Below are positions 23,728-33,538 of a DNA stretch of 64,000 bases, piece by piece. A model generated the notes under the pieces. That model saw only the letters and a list, made by a program, of their open reading frames with translations, ran no database searches and had not been told where the DNA came from. Within the stretch, counting starts at the first letter, position 1; every line of letters begins with the position of its first letter. This DNA comes from Bacillota bacterium (GTDB taxonomy: Bacteria > Bacillota_E > JAJZYS01 > JAJYTV01). The DNA lies in contig JAJZVM010000006.1 in the NCBI GenBank assembly GCA_021845645.1, forward strand, positions 1 to 64,000, written 5' to 3'. The translations under genes were made by a program, and so were the position numbers.

Positions 23728-24894
23728 GTGACGATGAAGCGTTCCTTGATCCTGGCTGCGCTCAGCGGTATGTCGCTGATGCTCGCGGCCACTCCGGTGG
23801 CATCGGCCGCGAAGAGCCCGATCAAGATCGGCGTTCCGGTGCCGCTGTCCGGCAGCTACGCGAGCGCCGGCGTCGACATCGTGAACGGGGCCAAGCTGGC
23901 CGTCGCCAAGATCAACGGTTCCGGCGGCGTCCTCGGGCGGCCGCTGCAGCTCGTGCCGGTCGACGACGCCTGCGACGCGCAGACGGCCACCCAGGCAGCC
24001 CAGAACCTCGTGGCGCAGGGCGTCACGGCCGTCGCGGGCGGCTACTGCTCCAGCGCGTCGCTGCCGGAGTCCACGGTGTTCCACAGCCAGGGCGACCTGC
24101 CGTTCGTGCTCGATGCCTCGACGAACCCGCAGCTCACCGAGCAGGGCTTCAACGACATCTTCCGCACGATCGGTCGCGACGACGAGCAGGGCCCGTTCGC
24201 GGCGAACTTCATCGCGAACTTCCTGCACGCAAAGAAGGTCGTCGTCATGGACGACAACTCGACCTACGCCGTCGGCCTGCAGCAAGACACCGTCGCGGCG
24301 CTGAAGAAGTACGGCATCACGGCGACCGTCGAGCACCTGACGCCGGGCCAGAGCGACTACACCTCGGTCCTGACGCAGATCAACCAGCTGCACCCGCAGG
24401 TCCTGTACTACACCGGCTACTACACCGAGATGGGCCTCCTGCTGAAGCAGGCCCGCCAGCTCGGCTACAAGTTCCAGATGATGGGCGGCGACGCGACGAA
24501 CGACCCGACCGTCCTCTCGACCGCGGGTTCCGCCGCCAACAACTTCATCATCACCACGGCGCCGCTGGCGCAGTTCCTCGGCTCGGCCTCGGGCTACCTC
24601 AAGAACTACCACGCCCGCTTCCACACCGGCCCGGGCCCCTACTCGGTGTACGAGTACGACGCCGTCATGGTGCTCGCGCAGGCGATGAAGAACGCCCACT
24701 CGGTGAGCCCCAAGGCCGTCGACGCGGCGCTCGCGAAGATCAAGAACTACCGCGGCCTCACCGGGCGCTTCAGCTTCACCAAGTCGGGCGACCGCACCCC
24801 GGCCGTGTACATCACGCTGCGGGTCGTGAACGGCAAGTTCACCGCCTACGAGGAGCTCAACCCGTCCGGCAAGTGGGTTCCGGTTCCCCGCTGA
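23728..24894 (+). CDS. livK: branched-chain amino acid ABC transporter, substrate-binding protein
   Basis: About 388 residues. GTG 23728 is favoured (GGGAGG eight bases upstream); ATG 23722 and 23734 are alternatives. A type I signal peptide (KRSLILAALSGMSLMLA ... ASA-AKS) with no lipobox precedes a Leu/Ile/Val-binding periplasmic fold: IKIGVPVPLSGSYASAG, NGAKLAVAKINGSGGVLGR, VVVMDDNSTYAVGLQ. Lack of a lipobox is unusual for a single-membrane Gram-positive, where binding proteins are normally lipid-anchored. Heads the liv operon. Confidence 0.88.
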   Translation: MTMKRSLILAALSGMSLMLAATPVASAAKSPIKIGVPVPLSGSYASAGVDIVNGAKLAVAKINGSGGVLGRPLQLVPVDDACDAQTATQAAQNLVAQGVTAVAGGYCSSASLPESTVFHSQGDLPFVLDASTNPQLTEQGFNDIFRTIGRDDEQGPFAANFIANFLHAKKVVVMDDNSTYAVGLQQDTVAALKKYGITATVEHLTPGQSDYTSVLTQINQLHPQVLYYTGYYTEMGLLLKQARQLGYKFQMMGGDATNDPTVLSTAGSAANNFIITTAPLAQFLGSASGYLKNYHARFHTGPGPYSVYEYDAVMVLAQAMKNAHSVSPKAVDAALAKIKNYRGLTGRFSFTKSGDRTPAVYITLRVVNGKFTAYEELNPSGKWVPVPR

Positions 24895-24903
24895 GTCCCA
24901 GTC

Positions 24904-24927
24904 GCGCCCCGGCGCCTGCCGGGGCGC
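24904..24927 (+). terminator. stem-loop between livK and livH (attenuator-like)
   Basis: A 10-bp perfect stem, GCGCCCCGGC with GCCGGGGCGC, loop GCCT, lies 10 bases after the livK stop. There is no T-run. Such hairpins commonly trim or stabilise the binding-protein mRNA so it is made in excess over the membrane subunits. Confidence 0.55.
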
Positions 24928-25026
24928 GGTGCGCGGCGGCTGGTGGGCGGCGGCGGCAGGCTGGCCGCCCACCAGCCGTCTCTGGCGGGGCTCAGGCGCT
25001 TCAGTGACCGCAAGGGGGCACGCTCC

Positions 25027-25929
25027 GTGAGTGTTTTCGTCCAGTACCTCGTCAACGGCTTGACGATCGGCTCCTTCTACGCCCTGGTCGCCCTGGGCTA
25101 CACGATGATCTACGGCATCATCCGCCTGATCAACTTCGCCCATGGCGACCTCTTCATGGTCGGCGCGTTTGCGGGCTGGCTCGTCGTCGGCGCTGCGGCG
25201 GGGATGCACCTGCCCGTGCCGGTGCAGCTGCTGCTCGCGATGGTCATCGCGATGATCGCCGTCGGGCTGCTCGCGATGGGCATCGACCGCGTCGCGTACC
25301 AGCCTCTCTTGCGGGCGCCGCGCCTCTCGATCCTGATCACGGCGCTCGGGGTCTCGCTGGCGCTCGAGAACGGCTCGATGCTCGCCTTCGGCGCCGGCTT
25401 CGACACCTTCCCGGCCAACATCCTGCCGCTCACCGGCTTCCAGTTCCTCGGCGCGCAGGTCGGCTACGTGCAGGTGGCGATGTTCATCCTCGCCATCGCG
25501 CTGATGGTCGCGCTCTACTTCTTCGTGCAGTCGACGCCGGTCGGGACGGCGATGCGCGCCCTCTCGTTCGACCAGGACGCGGCGCGCCTCATGGGCATCA
25601 ACGTCGAGGGCGTCGTGCTGATCACGTTCCTGCTCGGCGGCTCGCTCGCCGCCGCGTCGGGCGTGATGATGGGGCTCTACTATACGCAGATCAACTTCAT
25701 GATGGGATTTTTGATGGGCCTCAGGGCGTTCACCGCGGCCGTCCTGGGCGGCATCGGCAATATTCCGGGGGCCATGGTCGGCGGACTCCTGATCGGCGTT
25801 CTGCAGTCCCTGGCCGCCGGCTACATCTCCTCGCAGTGGCAGGACGTGATCGTGTTCGCCGTCCTGATCCTCGTGCTCGTCTTCAAGCCGACCGGCATCT
25901 TCGGCGAGCGCGTCGTCGAGAGGATGTGA
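25027..25929 (+). CDS. livH: branched-chain amino acid ABC transporter permease LivH
   Basis: 300 residues from a GTG at 25027. Eight or so membrane helices; the family N-terminus LVNGLTIGSFYALVALGYTMIYGIIRLINFAHGD is conserved, as is the ATPase-coupling loop (GTAMRALSFDQDAARLMGIN) and GGIGNIPGAMVGGLLIG. Forms the translocation pore with the LivM part of the next gene, 4 bases downstream. Confidence 0.92.
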   Translation: MSVFVQYLVNGLTIGSFYALVALGYTMIYGIIRLINFAHGDLFMVGAFAGWLVVGAAAGMHLPVPVQLLLAMVIAMIAVGLLAMGIDRVAYQPLLRAPRLSILITALGVSLALENGSMLAFGAGFDTFPANILPLTGFQFLGAQVGYVQVAMFILAIALMVALYFFVQSTPVGTAMRALSFDQDAARLMGINVEGVVLITFLLGGSLAAASGVMMGLYYTQINFMMGFLMGLRAFTAAVLGGIGNIPGAMVGGLLIGVLQSLAAGYISSQWQDVIVFAVLILVLVFKPTGIFGERVVERM

Positions 25930-25933
25930 CGTC

Positions 25934-27735
25934 ATGACCCAACGCCTAGGGTCGGCGCAGTCCCTCCTGACGCGCTTCGGCCCGCTCGTGGTCCTGGTGT
26001 TCGCGCTCGTCTTCCCGCTCGGGGCCAACGCCTACTGGGTCGACGTGGGCATCGGCGTCCTGACCTTCGCCATGCTCGGACTCGGCCTGAACCTCGTGGT
26101 GGGCTACGCCGGCCTCCTCGACCTCGGTTACGCGGCCTTCTACGCGATCGGCGCGTACACGACGGCGCTGCTCTCGACGGTGGGCCACATGTCGTTCTGG
26201 GAGACGCTGCCGTTCGCCGTGGCGTTCTCGGCCATCGCCGGCGTGATCGTCGGCTACCCGACGCTGCGCCTCAGGAGCGACTACCTCGCCATCGTCACGC
26301 TCGGGTTCGGCGAGATCGTGCGCATCACCGCGACGAACCTCGGCTTCACCGGCGGTCCGAACGGCATCTACGGCATCCCGGCGCCGTCGATCTTCGGCTA
26401 CCAGTTCTTCAGCCAGAACTCGCAGTACTACCTCGCGATCGCGTTCGTGCTCGTGGTGCTCTTCTTCACGCGCCAGCTCGCGCACTCGCGCCTCGGGCGC
26501 GCCTGGCTCTCCCTGCGCGAGGACGAGTCGGCGTCGGAGGCCGTGGGCGTGCCGTCGGTGCGCGTCAAGCTCTGGGCCTACGTCTTCGGCGCCATCTTCG
26601 GCGGCCTCGCCGGCGCCTTCTTCGCGGCGCGCCTGACGGCGATCTCGCCGGACAGCTTCACCTACACGCAGTCGATCAACATCCTGATGGTCGTGGTGCT
26701 CGGAGGCATGGCGAGCTTCCCCGGCGTGCTCCTGGGAGCGGCCGTCGTCGTCGGCCTGCCGGAGTTCCTGCGCTTCATGCAGCTCTGGCGCCTCTTCGTC
26801 TTTGCGGTCGGGCTGGTCGTCCTGATGCTCGTCAGGCCCCAGGGCATCTGGCCCGCGGCCAGGCGCAAGGAGAACCCCTTCGGGCCGGGCTCCGAGCGAA
26901 AGCTCGGGCCACCGCTGCCGCCGGACGCCTTGCGGCGTCCGGTGGACGGCGGGGGCGCGGCGCTCGAGGTCTCGGGCCTCAGGCGACGGTTCGGCGGCGT
27001 GACGGCGGTCGACGACGTCGCCTTCACGGTGCAGCGCGGCGAGATCTGCAGCATCATCGGCCCGAACGGCGCCGGCAAGACGACCGTCTTCAACTGCATC
27101 ACCGGCGTGACGCGCCCCGACGCAGGCAAGGTGCACCTGCACGACCTCTCGCTCTTCGGCCGCGCGCCGCACCAGGTGGTCGAGGCGGGTCTCAGCCGGA
27201 CGTTCCAGGGCATTCGCCTCTTCAAGAACATGTCCGTCTACGAGAACGTGCTCGTCGGCATGTACCCGCACCAGCGGGCGAACGTCCTGGACTCGCTCGT
27301 GCACACGGGCCGCCAGCGCCGGGAGGAGCGCGAGAGCCTGCTCCGGTGCCAGGCGCTCCTGACCTTCTGCGGCCTCTCGGAGCAGGCCGGCCACCGGGCG
27401 AGCGAGCTCAGCTACGGCGACCAGCGGCGGCTCGAGATCGCGCGCGCGCTCGCGGCGCAGCCCAAGGTGCTGCTGCTCGACGAGCCGGCGGCGGGCATGA
27501 ACCCGTCCGAGAAGCAGAGCCTGATGGGGCTCGTGCGGCGCATCCGCGACCTCGGCGTCACCGTGGTGCTCATCGACCACGACATGAACCTCGTCATGGG
27601 CGTGTCCGATCACGTCGTGGTCCTGGACCGCGGCCGCAAGATCGCCGACGGGACGCCGCAGGAGATCCAGGCCGACGAGCGCGTGGTCGAGGCATACCTC
27701 GGCCGCGACGTGCAGGACGACGAGGAGGCGAGCGC

Positions 27736-27748
<13 letters not shown>
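25934..27748 (+). CDS. livM/livG: fused LivM permease - LivG ATPase of the branched-chain amino acid transporter
   Basis: 604 residues combining two proteins that are normally separate. Residues ~1-315 are a LivM permease (GLGLNLVVGYAGLLDLGYAAFYAIGAY; coupling loop SLREDESASEAVGV; GGMASFPGVLLGAA). A ~30-residue charged/Pro-rich linker follows, then a complete LivG ATPase from ~340: Walker A GPNGAGKTT (~376), signature LSYGDQRR (~492), Walker B VLLLDEPAAGMNP (~513) and the LivG-specific end. The frame is uninterrupted, so the fusion is real in this sequence. It fixes a 1:1 permease:ATPase ratio. livF overlaps its 3' end. Confidence 0.9.
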
Positions 27749-28467
<719 letters not shown>

Positions 28468-28495
28468 AGCGAGAACGGGAAGGGGAGGGTCCGGG

Positions 28496-29470
28496 GTGGG
28501 CAACTTCAAGGCGGAGGCAGCGCAGTTCCCGGTGCTCTACGGCGACACGCCGACGCTGTTCGGCCATCCCTACGCGCGGCCTGAGGACTTGAGAGGAGCG
28601 GCCGATGTCGCGGTGTCCGGCGTGCCGTGGGAGGGGACGATCACCTGGGGCAGCTGGTCCGGCTGCGAGCTCGCGCCGCGCACCATCCGGCAGGCCTCCG
28701 CGCGCTACGGCGGCTTCCTGCCGGAGTACGGCATCGACGCCTTCGACCACCTGCGCCTCGTCGACTGCGGCGATGTGGCGGTCGACCTGCAGGACCGCGA
28801 GGGCAGCTTCCGCGCCATCGGCGAGCGCGTGCGGCAGGTGGTGCGCGGCGGCGCCCTGCCCGCCACCTTTGGCGGCGACCACGCGATCACCTACCCGATC
28901 GTCGAGGCCCTGCAGGAAACGCTCGGCGGCCCCGTCGGCATCGTGCACTTCGACGCCCACTACGACAACAAGGACGAGTACGACGGCGACCGCTACGCGC
29001 GCTGCTGCCCGTTCCGGCGCATCGCCGAACTGCCCCTCTCCCGCCCTGGGAGCATGGTGCACACCGGCATCCGCGGCCCGAGGAACCTGAGGTTCATGTG
29101 GGAGTACGCCCAGGCGATCGGCGCCCGCACCATCACGATCGGCGACATCCGCCGCGAAGGTGTCCTGCACGCGGTGCGCGAGGCGTACGAGACCGCCCGC
29201 CAGGGCACTCTGGGCGTCTATGTCACGATCTGCTCGGACGTGCTCGACGCCGCCTTCAACCCGGGTGGTCCGACCGATCCCGACGGTCTCACGACGCACG
29301 AGCTCTACGAGGCGCTGCGCTTCCTCGGCGGCCAGGAGGGCATCGCCGGCTTCGACATGGTGGAGATCTACCCGCCTGCCGACCCGAACCACGTCTCGTC
29401 GCACGTGGCGGTCTGGGCCCTCCTGCACCTCTTGGCGGGCATGGCCGAGCGGCGGCGCGATGGCCGCTGA
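28496..29470 (+). CDS. ureohydrolase (arginase/agmatinase family) with an altered metal site
   Basis: 324 residues from a GTG at 28496 behind GGGGAGGG. Family motifs are present: FGGDHAIT (H129), DAHYDNKDEYD (D153, H155, D157) and VEIYPPAD. The third metal motif, normally SxDxD, reads TICSDVLD, so one bridging Asp is Cys246 while D248 is kept. The family hydrolyses guanidino compounds (arginine, agmatine, guanidinobutyrate, guanidine); the Cys may change the metal or substrate. The downstream ornithine cyclodeaminase homologue overlaps its stop, suggesting a pathway from a guanidino compound to a cyclic imine or proline-like product (inference). Confidence 0.8.
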   Translation: MGNFKAEAAQFPVLYGDTPTLFGHPYARPEDLRGAADVAVSGVPWEGTITWGSWSGCELAPRTIRQASARYGGFLPEYGIDAFDHLRLVDCGDVAVDLQDREGSFRAIGERVRQVVRGGALPATFGGDHAITYPIVEALQETLGGPVGIVHFDAHYDNKDEYDGDRYARCCPFRRIAELPLSRPGSMVHTGIRGPRNLRFMWEYAQAIGARTITIGDIRREGVLHAVREAYETARQGTLGVYVTICSDVLDAAFNPGGPTDPDGLTTHELYEALRFLGGQEGIAGFDMVEIYPPADPNHVSSHVAVWALLHLLAGMAERRRDGR

Positions 29471-30392
29471 GCTCCGCCACATCGGAGGAGAGGAGATCCG
29501 CACGCTCATGCCGCCCGCCGCCGCACGGCGGGCGGTCGCCGAGGCGTACCAGGCGATCGGGCGCGGCGAGCTCTCGGGGCCGGTGCGCAGCGCCATCGGG
29601 GCCGACGGGCAGACGTCCCTCCTGATGCCTGCGCTGTCGCAGGCCCATGTCGGTCTCAAGGTGCTGCATCTGCGACCTGAGAACCCTGCCCGCGGCCTGC
29701 CGGCCATCGTCGGCGAGATGCTGCTCTGGGACCGCCGCACGGGGGAGCTCCGGGCGGTGATCGACGCCGCCGCGCTCACGGCGGTGCGCACGGCGGCCCT
29801 GGCGGGGCACGCGACGAAGCTCCTCGCCCCGGAAGGCACCAGGCGGGTCGCGCTGCTCGGAGCCGGCGGCCAGGCCTACGACCAGGCGCTTGCGCTCGTC
29901 GAGGCGACAGGCGCACGGGAGCTGAGGCTCTGGAACCGGACGGGCGAGAGGGCCGTAGCCCTTGCCGCACGCCTTGGCATGGCCCTATACGGCGTCGGGA
30001 TCGCGGTGGCCCCGACGCCGGCGGCGGCGGTGGCGGACGCCGGGGCCGTCACGCTGGTGACGGCGAGCGCTACGCCTCTCCTGCATGCCGGGGACCTGCC
30101 CGCGGAGGCACACCTGAACGCGATGGGGGCCTACCGCCCGGACATGGCGGAGCTTGCGCCCGAGATCATCGGCTCGGCGACGGTCTACGTCGACGATATC
30201 GCGGGGGCGCGCGAGGAGGCGGGCGACCTCGTGCAGGCGGCAGACCGCGGCCTCTTCCGCCCGGAGGCCTTGCAGGATCTTCGCGCGGTCAAGGGCGGGA
30301 GGCAAGGCTGGACCGTCTTCAAGAGCGTCGGCGCAGCCATCTTCGACCTGGCGGTGGGGGAGGCGATCTGGGCGGCGGCCGGCACGCGCTGA
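29460..30392 (+). CDS. ornithine cyclodeaminase / mu-crystallin family protein
   Basis: 310 residues; the ATG at 29460 overlaps the ureohydrolase stop, so translation is coupled. NAD-binding motif VALLGAGGQAYDQALAL with the preceding LTAVRTAALAGHATKLL, the family hallmark; the C-terminus has TVYVDDIAGAREEAGDL and VFKSVGAAIFDLAVGEAIW. Members convert ornithine to proline or reduce cyclic imines (ketimines); exact substrate unknown. Confidence 0.85.
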   Translation: MAAELRHIGGEEIRTLMPPAAARRAVAEAYQAIGRGELSGPVRSAIGADGQTSLLMPALSQAHVGLKVLHLRPENPARGLPAIVGEMLLWDRRTGELRAVIDAAALTAVRTAALAGHATKLLAPEGTRRVALLGAGGQAYDQALALVEATGARELRLWNRTGERAVALAARLGMALYGVGIAVAPTPAAAVADAGAVTLVTASATPLLHAGDLPAEAHLNAMGAYRPDMAELAPEIIGSATVYVDDIAGAREEAGDLVQAADRGLFRPEALQDLRAVKGGRQGWTVFKSVGAAIFDLAVGEAIWAAAGTR

Positions 30393-31021
30393 CGGCCCCG
30401 GGGCGCCCCTCCTTCGGGCCGGCCGCACCTGCCCGCCGCTGCCTCCACATGCGCCGGCGCGGCTCTCGCGAGGCGGACAGGGCGGCCCCCTTCTGCCCGT
30501 CCCGGGCGCGGGCGTGCCTCGTCGCGAGGGAACGCCGGTTGCCGCCCAGCGAAGACCTAGGGGATGGCGATAGGGCGTATCTTCGCTTGAGATGCCGGCA
30601 TGGGGTTCAGGCGTCGATCTGTCCGTCGTCGACGCGGGCCTCGAGCGAGGCAGGGGCGATGCCGCTTGGACGGCGACACGGCCGCATCCGTCCGGACACG
30701 GCCGGGGGCCCGTGCGGCGACGCGCACGCCGCGGTCCCGCATGGTTCTCCGCCTTCGCGCCGGCCGGGGGCGCCTCGGTTGCGCGGATTGCGCCAATTCT
30801 AGGCCGACAGGCACTATATCGCCGGCCGAGGCGATGCATTCTGCGAGACAAAGAGCCACCGAGATGCTGGATGGCCCAGATGGCCGTAACCAGATGGCCG
30901 TATATCCGGCACGCAGAACGGTCTGAACGCAAGTTGTCGACCAGAGTAATTTCACGCGTCAATAGACACGGAACCGATCGGGTGGCATCTGTGACAGCCA
31001 GCGGAGTGGAGAGGTGAGGGG
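30393..31021. other. 629-bp interval without a supportable gene, upstream of the sulfur operon
   Basis: Several frames are open by chance in this GC-rich stretch, but none has a plausible start, ribosome binding site and codon pattern. The last ~150 bases are clearly AT-richer than the neighbouring genes and hold a direct repeat (30877-30902), so this is probably the control region of the tusA-sqr operon. Confidence 0.5.
30877..30902. repeat. tandem direct repeat, possible operator of the sulfur operon
   Basis: CAGATGGCCGTA occurs twice, at 30877-30888 and 30891-30902, with a 14-base period. The location about 120 bases upstream of tusA in the AT-richer leader suggests a regulator-binding element. 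Confidence 0.4.
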
Positions 31022-31258
31022 ATGGCCGCAGAGGTTGATGTGACCATTGATGCGCGCGGCAGCTTCTGCCCTGGACCGATGATGGAGATGATCCGGGCGG
31101 TGAAGAGCGCGCAGGTCGGCCAGGTGATCGCGGTGCTCTCGAACGACTCCGGATCGAAGAGGGATATCCCCCTCTGGGCGCAGAAGGCGGGCCAGGAGTT
31201 CGTGGGCGTCGAGGAACACGACGGCTACGACCAGATCGTCGTCCGCAAGATTCGCTAA
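31022..31258 (+). CDS. tusA: TusA/SirA-family sulfur carrier protein
   Basis: 78 residues, ATG at 31022. The active-site motif DARGSFCPGPMMEM carries the sulfur-accepting Cys16; the C-terminal half has SNDSGSKRDIPLWAQKAG. In sulfide/sulfur oxidisers TusA relays persulfide sulfur between DsrE-type proteins and oxidising enzymes. First gene of an operon with sqr (12-base gap), DUF1641 and dsrE. Confidence 0.88.
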   Translation: MAAEVDVTIDARGSFCPGPMMEMIRAVKSAQVGQVIAVLSNDSGSKRDIPLWAQKAGQEFVGVEEHDGYDQIVVRKIR

Positions 31259-31270
31259 GGCGGGGAAACG

Positions 31271-32416
31271 ATGGCCAAACGTCTGGTAATCATCGGAGCG
31301 GGCACCGGCGGCCTCATGGCCGCGAACTTCGTGGCCCGCGACCTGAATCGCGAGATCACCCGCGGAGACGTCAGCGTGACGCTTCTCGACGAGCGGGACG
31401 CATACACGTACCAGCCCGGGTTCCTGTACGTCGCGTTCGACCTGATGCGGCCCGCGCAGATCGTTCGCCCGATCGACGAGCTGCTGGCGCCCGGCGTACG
31501 TTTCGTGCGCGACCGGGCCGTCCGCATCGCGACCGACACCGGGCGCGTCGAACTGGCCCAAGGCGAGGCTCTGCCGTACGACTACCTCGTCATCGCGACC
31601 GGTTCGCACCTGAACCTGGACGAGGTGCCAGGGCTCGAGGAGGGCAGCCACTGGTTCTACACGATGGAAGGCGCCCTGCGCCTGCGCGAGGCACTGCGGG
31701 ATTTCCAGGGCGGCAGGCTGGTCGTGGCCGTGGGCGTGCCCCACAAGTGCCCTGTGGCGCCGCTCGAGTTCACCATGATGTTCGAGGAATGGGCGCGCCA
31801 GCGTGGCATTCGCGAGCAGTCCGAGATCATCTACACCTACCCGCTCGGCAGGTCGCACTCGATCCAGGCCGTCGCCGACTGGGCGACGCCGGAACTGGAG
31901 AAGCGTGGCGTGCGCGTCGAGACCTTCTTCAACATCGAGTCGGTGGAGCCTGAGAGGAAGGTCGTCCACTCCCTCGAGGGCACCGACTTCGACTACGACG
32001 TCCTCGTCACCATCCCGCCTCACCGCGGCGAGGAGCTGGGCGCGGCATCGGGTCTCGCCGACTCCGGGCGCTGGTACCCGACCGACCGCTATCGCCTGCA
32101 GCTCGAAGGCAGCGAGAACATCTTCATCCTCGGCGACGCCACGAACCTGCCGGTGTCCAAGGCCGGCTCCGTCGCCCACTTCGAAGCCGAGGTGCTGGCG
32201 GACAACCTGGTCGGCCTCCTCTCCGAGGGGTCCCCTCCCGGCTACCGCTACAACGGGCGCGCGTTCTGCTTCATCGAGACCGGGCTCGAGCGCGCCACAT
32301 TCATCAGCTTCGACTACCAGAACCCGCCGACGGTGCCGGGTCCGACGGCCGCCGTACACTGGTTCAAGCAGACCTACAACCGCATCCACTGGGCCAATCT
32401 CAAGGCCGTGATGTAG
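31271..32416 (+). CDS. sqr: sulfide:quinone oxidoreductase
   Basis: 381 residues, ATG at 31271. FAD motif VIIGAGTGGLMAANF at the N-terminus and second FAD motif NIFILGDATNLPVSKAGS. Two redox cysteines of the SQR type are visible, C160 in VGVPHKCPVAPLEF and C333 in NGRAFCFIETG. YQPGFLYVAFD is another SQR-type segment. The enzyme oxidises sulfide to polysulfide and reduces the quinone pool at the cytoplasmic membrane surface. Neighbouring TusA, DUF1641 and DsrE genes are the usual company of SQR. A third Cys of classical type I/II enzymes was not found, which may place it in another SQR class. Confidence 0.88.
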   Translation: MAKRLVIIGAGTGGLMAANFVARDLNREITRGDVSVTLLDERDAYTYQPGFLYVAFDLMRPAQIVRPIDELLAPGVRFVRDRAVRIATDTGRVELAQGEALPYDYLVIATGSHLNLDEVPGLEEGSHWFYTMEGALRLREALRDFQGGRLVVAVGVPHKCPVAPLEFTMMFEEWARQRGIREQSEIIYTYPLGRSHSIQAVADWATPELEKRGVRVETFFNIESVEPERKVVHSLEGTDFDYDVLVTIPPHRGEELGAASGLADSGRWYPTDRYRLQLEGSENIFILGDATNLPVSKAGSVAHFEAEVLADNLVGLLSEGSPPGYRYNGRAFCFIETGLERATFISFDYQNPPTVPGPTAAVHWFKQTYNRIHWANLKAVM

Positions 32417-32427
32417 GGGGTGAAGCG

Positions 32428-32859
32428 ATGGCCATGGAGGAGAAGAACCTAGTCGACACGTTCCGCGAGGAAGGCAGCAGCCTGGCTTCGGCCGCGCTCG
32501 CCTCGGTCACGCCGCGCATGATCAACCGCCTGGGCGGCGTCGCGGAGTCGACCATCGCGGCCCTGGACCTGTTGACGAGCCCGGACATCGTCAACCTCCT
32601 GAACAAGGTGCAGAAGGCGGCTCCGGTGCTGGTCCCGCTCCTCGACCAGGTTGGGGAGCTCGGCTCCGGCGTGGGCATGGAGGGACTGGCGGCCCGGATC
32701 ACCCGCGCGGTCGCTGTCGGCGAGGAGGAGGTGCGGCGCCACCCCGAGCCGATCACGCTGGGAGAGCTCATGCGCATGGTGCGCAAGGACCCCGCGCTGG
32801 CGTTCGTGCTGCGCTTCTTCCTCGGGTTCGTGCGCAGCATGTGGCTGGAACCGAAGTAG
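32428..32859 (+). CDS. DUF1641 domain protein associated with SQR
   Basis: 143 residues, ATG at 32428 after a GGGGGTGAAG site. The helical DUF1641 core is at residues ~70-115 (VPLLDQVGELGSGVGMEGLAARI). DUF1641 genes accompany sulfide:quinone oxidoreductase and formate dehydrogenase genes in Firmicutes and archaea; role unknown, possibly an assembly or membrane-docking partner. Confidence 0.78.
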   Translation: MAMEEKNLVDTFREEGSSLASAALASVTPRMINRLGGVAESTIAALDLLTSPDIVNLLNKVQKAAPVLVPLLDQVGELGSGVGMEGLAARITRAVAVGEEEVRRHPEPITLGELMRMVRKDPALAFVLRFFLGFVRSMWLEPK

Positions 32860-32882
32860 ACGCGGACGTGGAGGGAAGAACC

Positions 32883-33299
32883 GTGTCCAAGGAACGGCTG
32901 TCCATGATCGTGTTCTCGGGCGAGATGGATAAGCTTCTGCCGGTAGGCATCCTGGCATCCGGGGCCATCGCCATGGGCCATGAGGTGCGCATCTTCCTCA
33001 CGTTCTGGGGCCTGATGGCGTTCCGCAAGGGAGCCTTCATGAGCATGCCCGTCAGCCCGGCGTTCGCCGGCATGGTGGGCGACATGGGCAAGATGCTGCA
33101 GGAGAGGCACATCCCGACCGCCATCGAGCAGCTGCGCACGGCAAAGGAGCTCGGCGACGTCAAGGTGGCGGCCTGCGGCATGACGATGGACCTCTTCGGC
33201 CTGAAGCTCGAGGATCTCGAGGACGTCGTCGACGAAGTCGCAGGCGTGGGCGAGTTCATCGAGGTGGCGAAGGAAGGGCACACTACGCTCTTCATCTGA
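32883..33299 (+). CDS. DsrE/DsrF-family sulfurtransferase-like protein
   Basis: 138 residues from a GTG at 32883 behind GGAGGG. DsrE-like (DsrE2 subgroup) pattern: LSMIVFSGEMDKLLPVGILASGAIAMGHEVRIFLTFWG, and VKVAACGMTMDLFGL, whose Cys is the likely persulfide carrier. The hydrophobic N-terminal helix typical of DsrE2 makes membrane association possible. Works with TusA in sulfur transfer. Confidence 0.82.
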   Translation: MSKERLSMIVFSGEMDKLLPVGILASGAIAMGHEVRIFLTFWGLMAFRKGAFMSMPVSPAFAGMVGDMGKMLQERHIPTAIEQLRTAKELGDVKVAACGMTMDLFGLKLEDLEDVVDEVAGVGEFIEVAKEGHTTLFI

Positions 33300-33343
33300 G
33301 AGGCCGCGGCGGCCGGCCGCAGGTCCTCCGCGCTCGAGAGGCA

Positions 33344-33375
33344 AGGCGCAGAACCTTCGCAAGGGTTCTGCGCCT
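33344..33375 (+). terminator. terminator of the tusA-sqr-dsrE operon
   Basis: A 12-bp perfect stem, AGGCGCAGAACC with GGTTCTGCGCCT, is located 45 bases after the dsrE stop, followed by CCTTCGTC. It also lies beyond the convergent gene ending at 33539, so it could serve both. Confidence 0.7.
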
Positions 33376-33538
33376 CCTTCGTCATGGCTGCGGACGGCCC
33401 TGGCCCGCCCGCCGTACCCTGAAGGGGCCTGCGGCCTGGTGCATGCGAAGAAGGGACGGCCGTCGCCGCCCCTTCCGCCCGTCTTGCCGGCTGCCTGCGC
33501 GGGCCGCGCGAGGCGCGGCCGCGGCGTCCCGCTGCCGC

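Noticed and set aside
30393..31021. Open frames in the gap before tusA, on both strands
   Set aside because: No plausible starts, ribosome binding sites, motifs or hydrophobic pattern.
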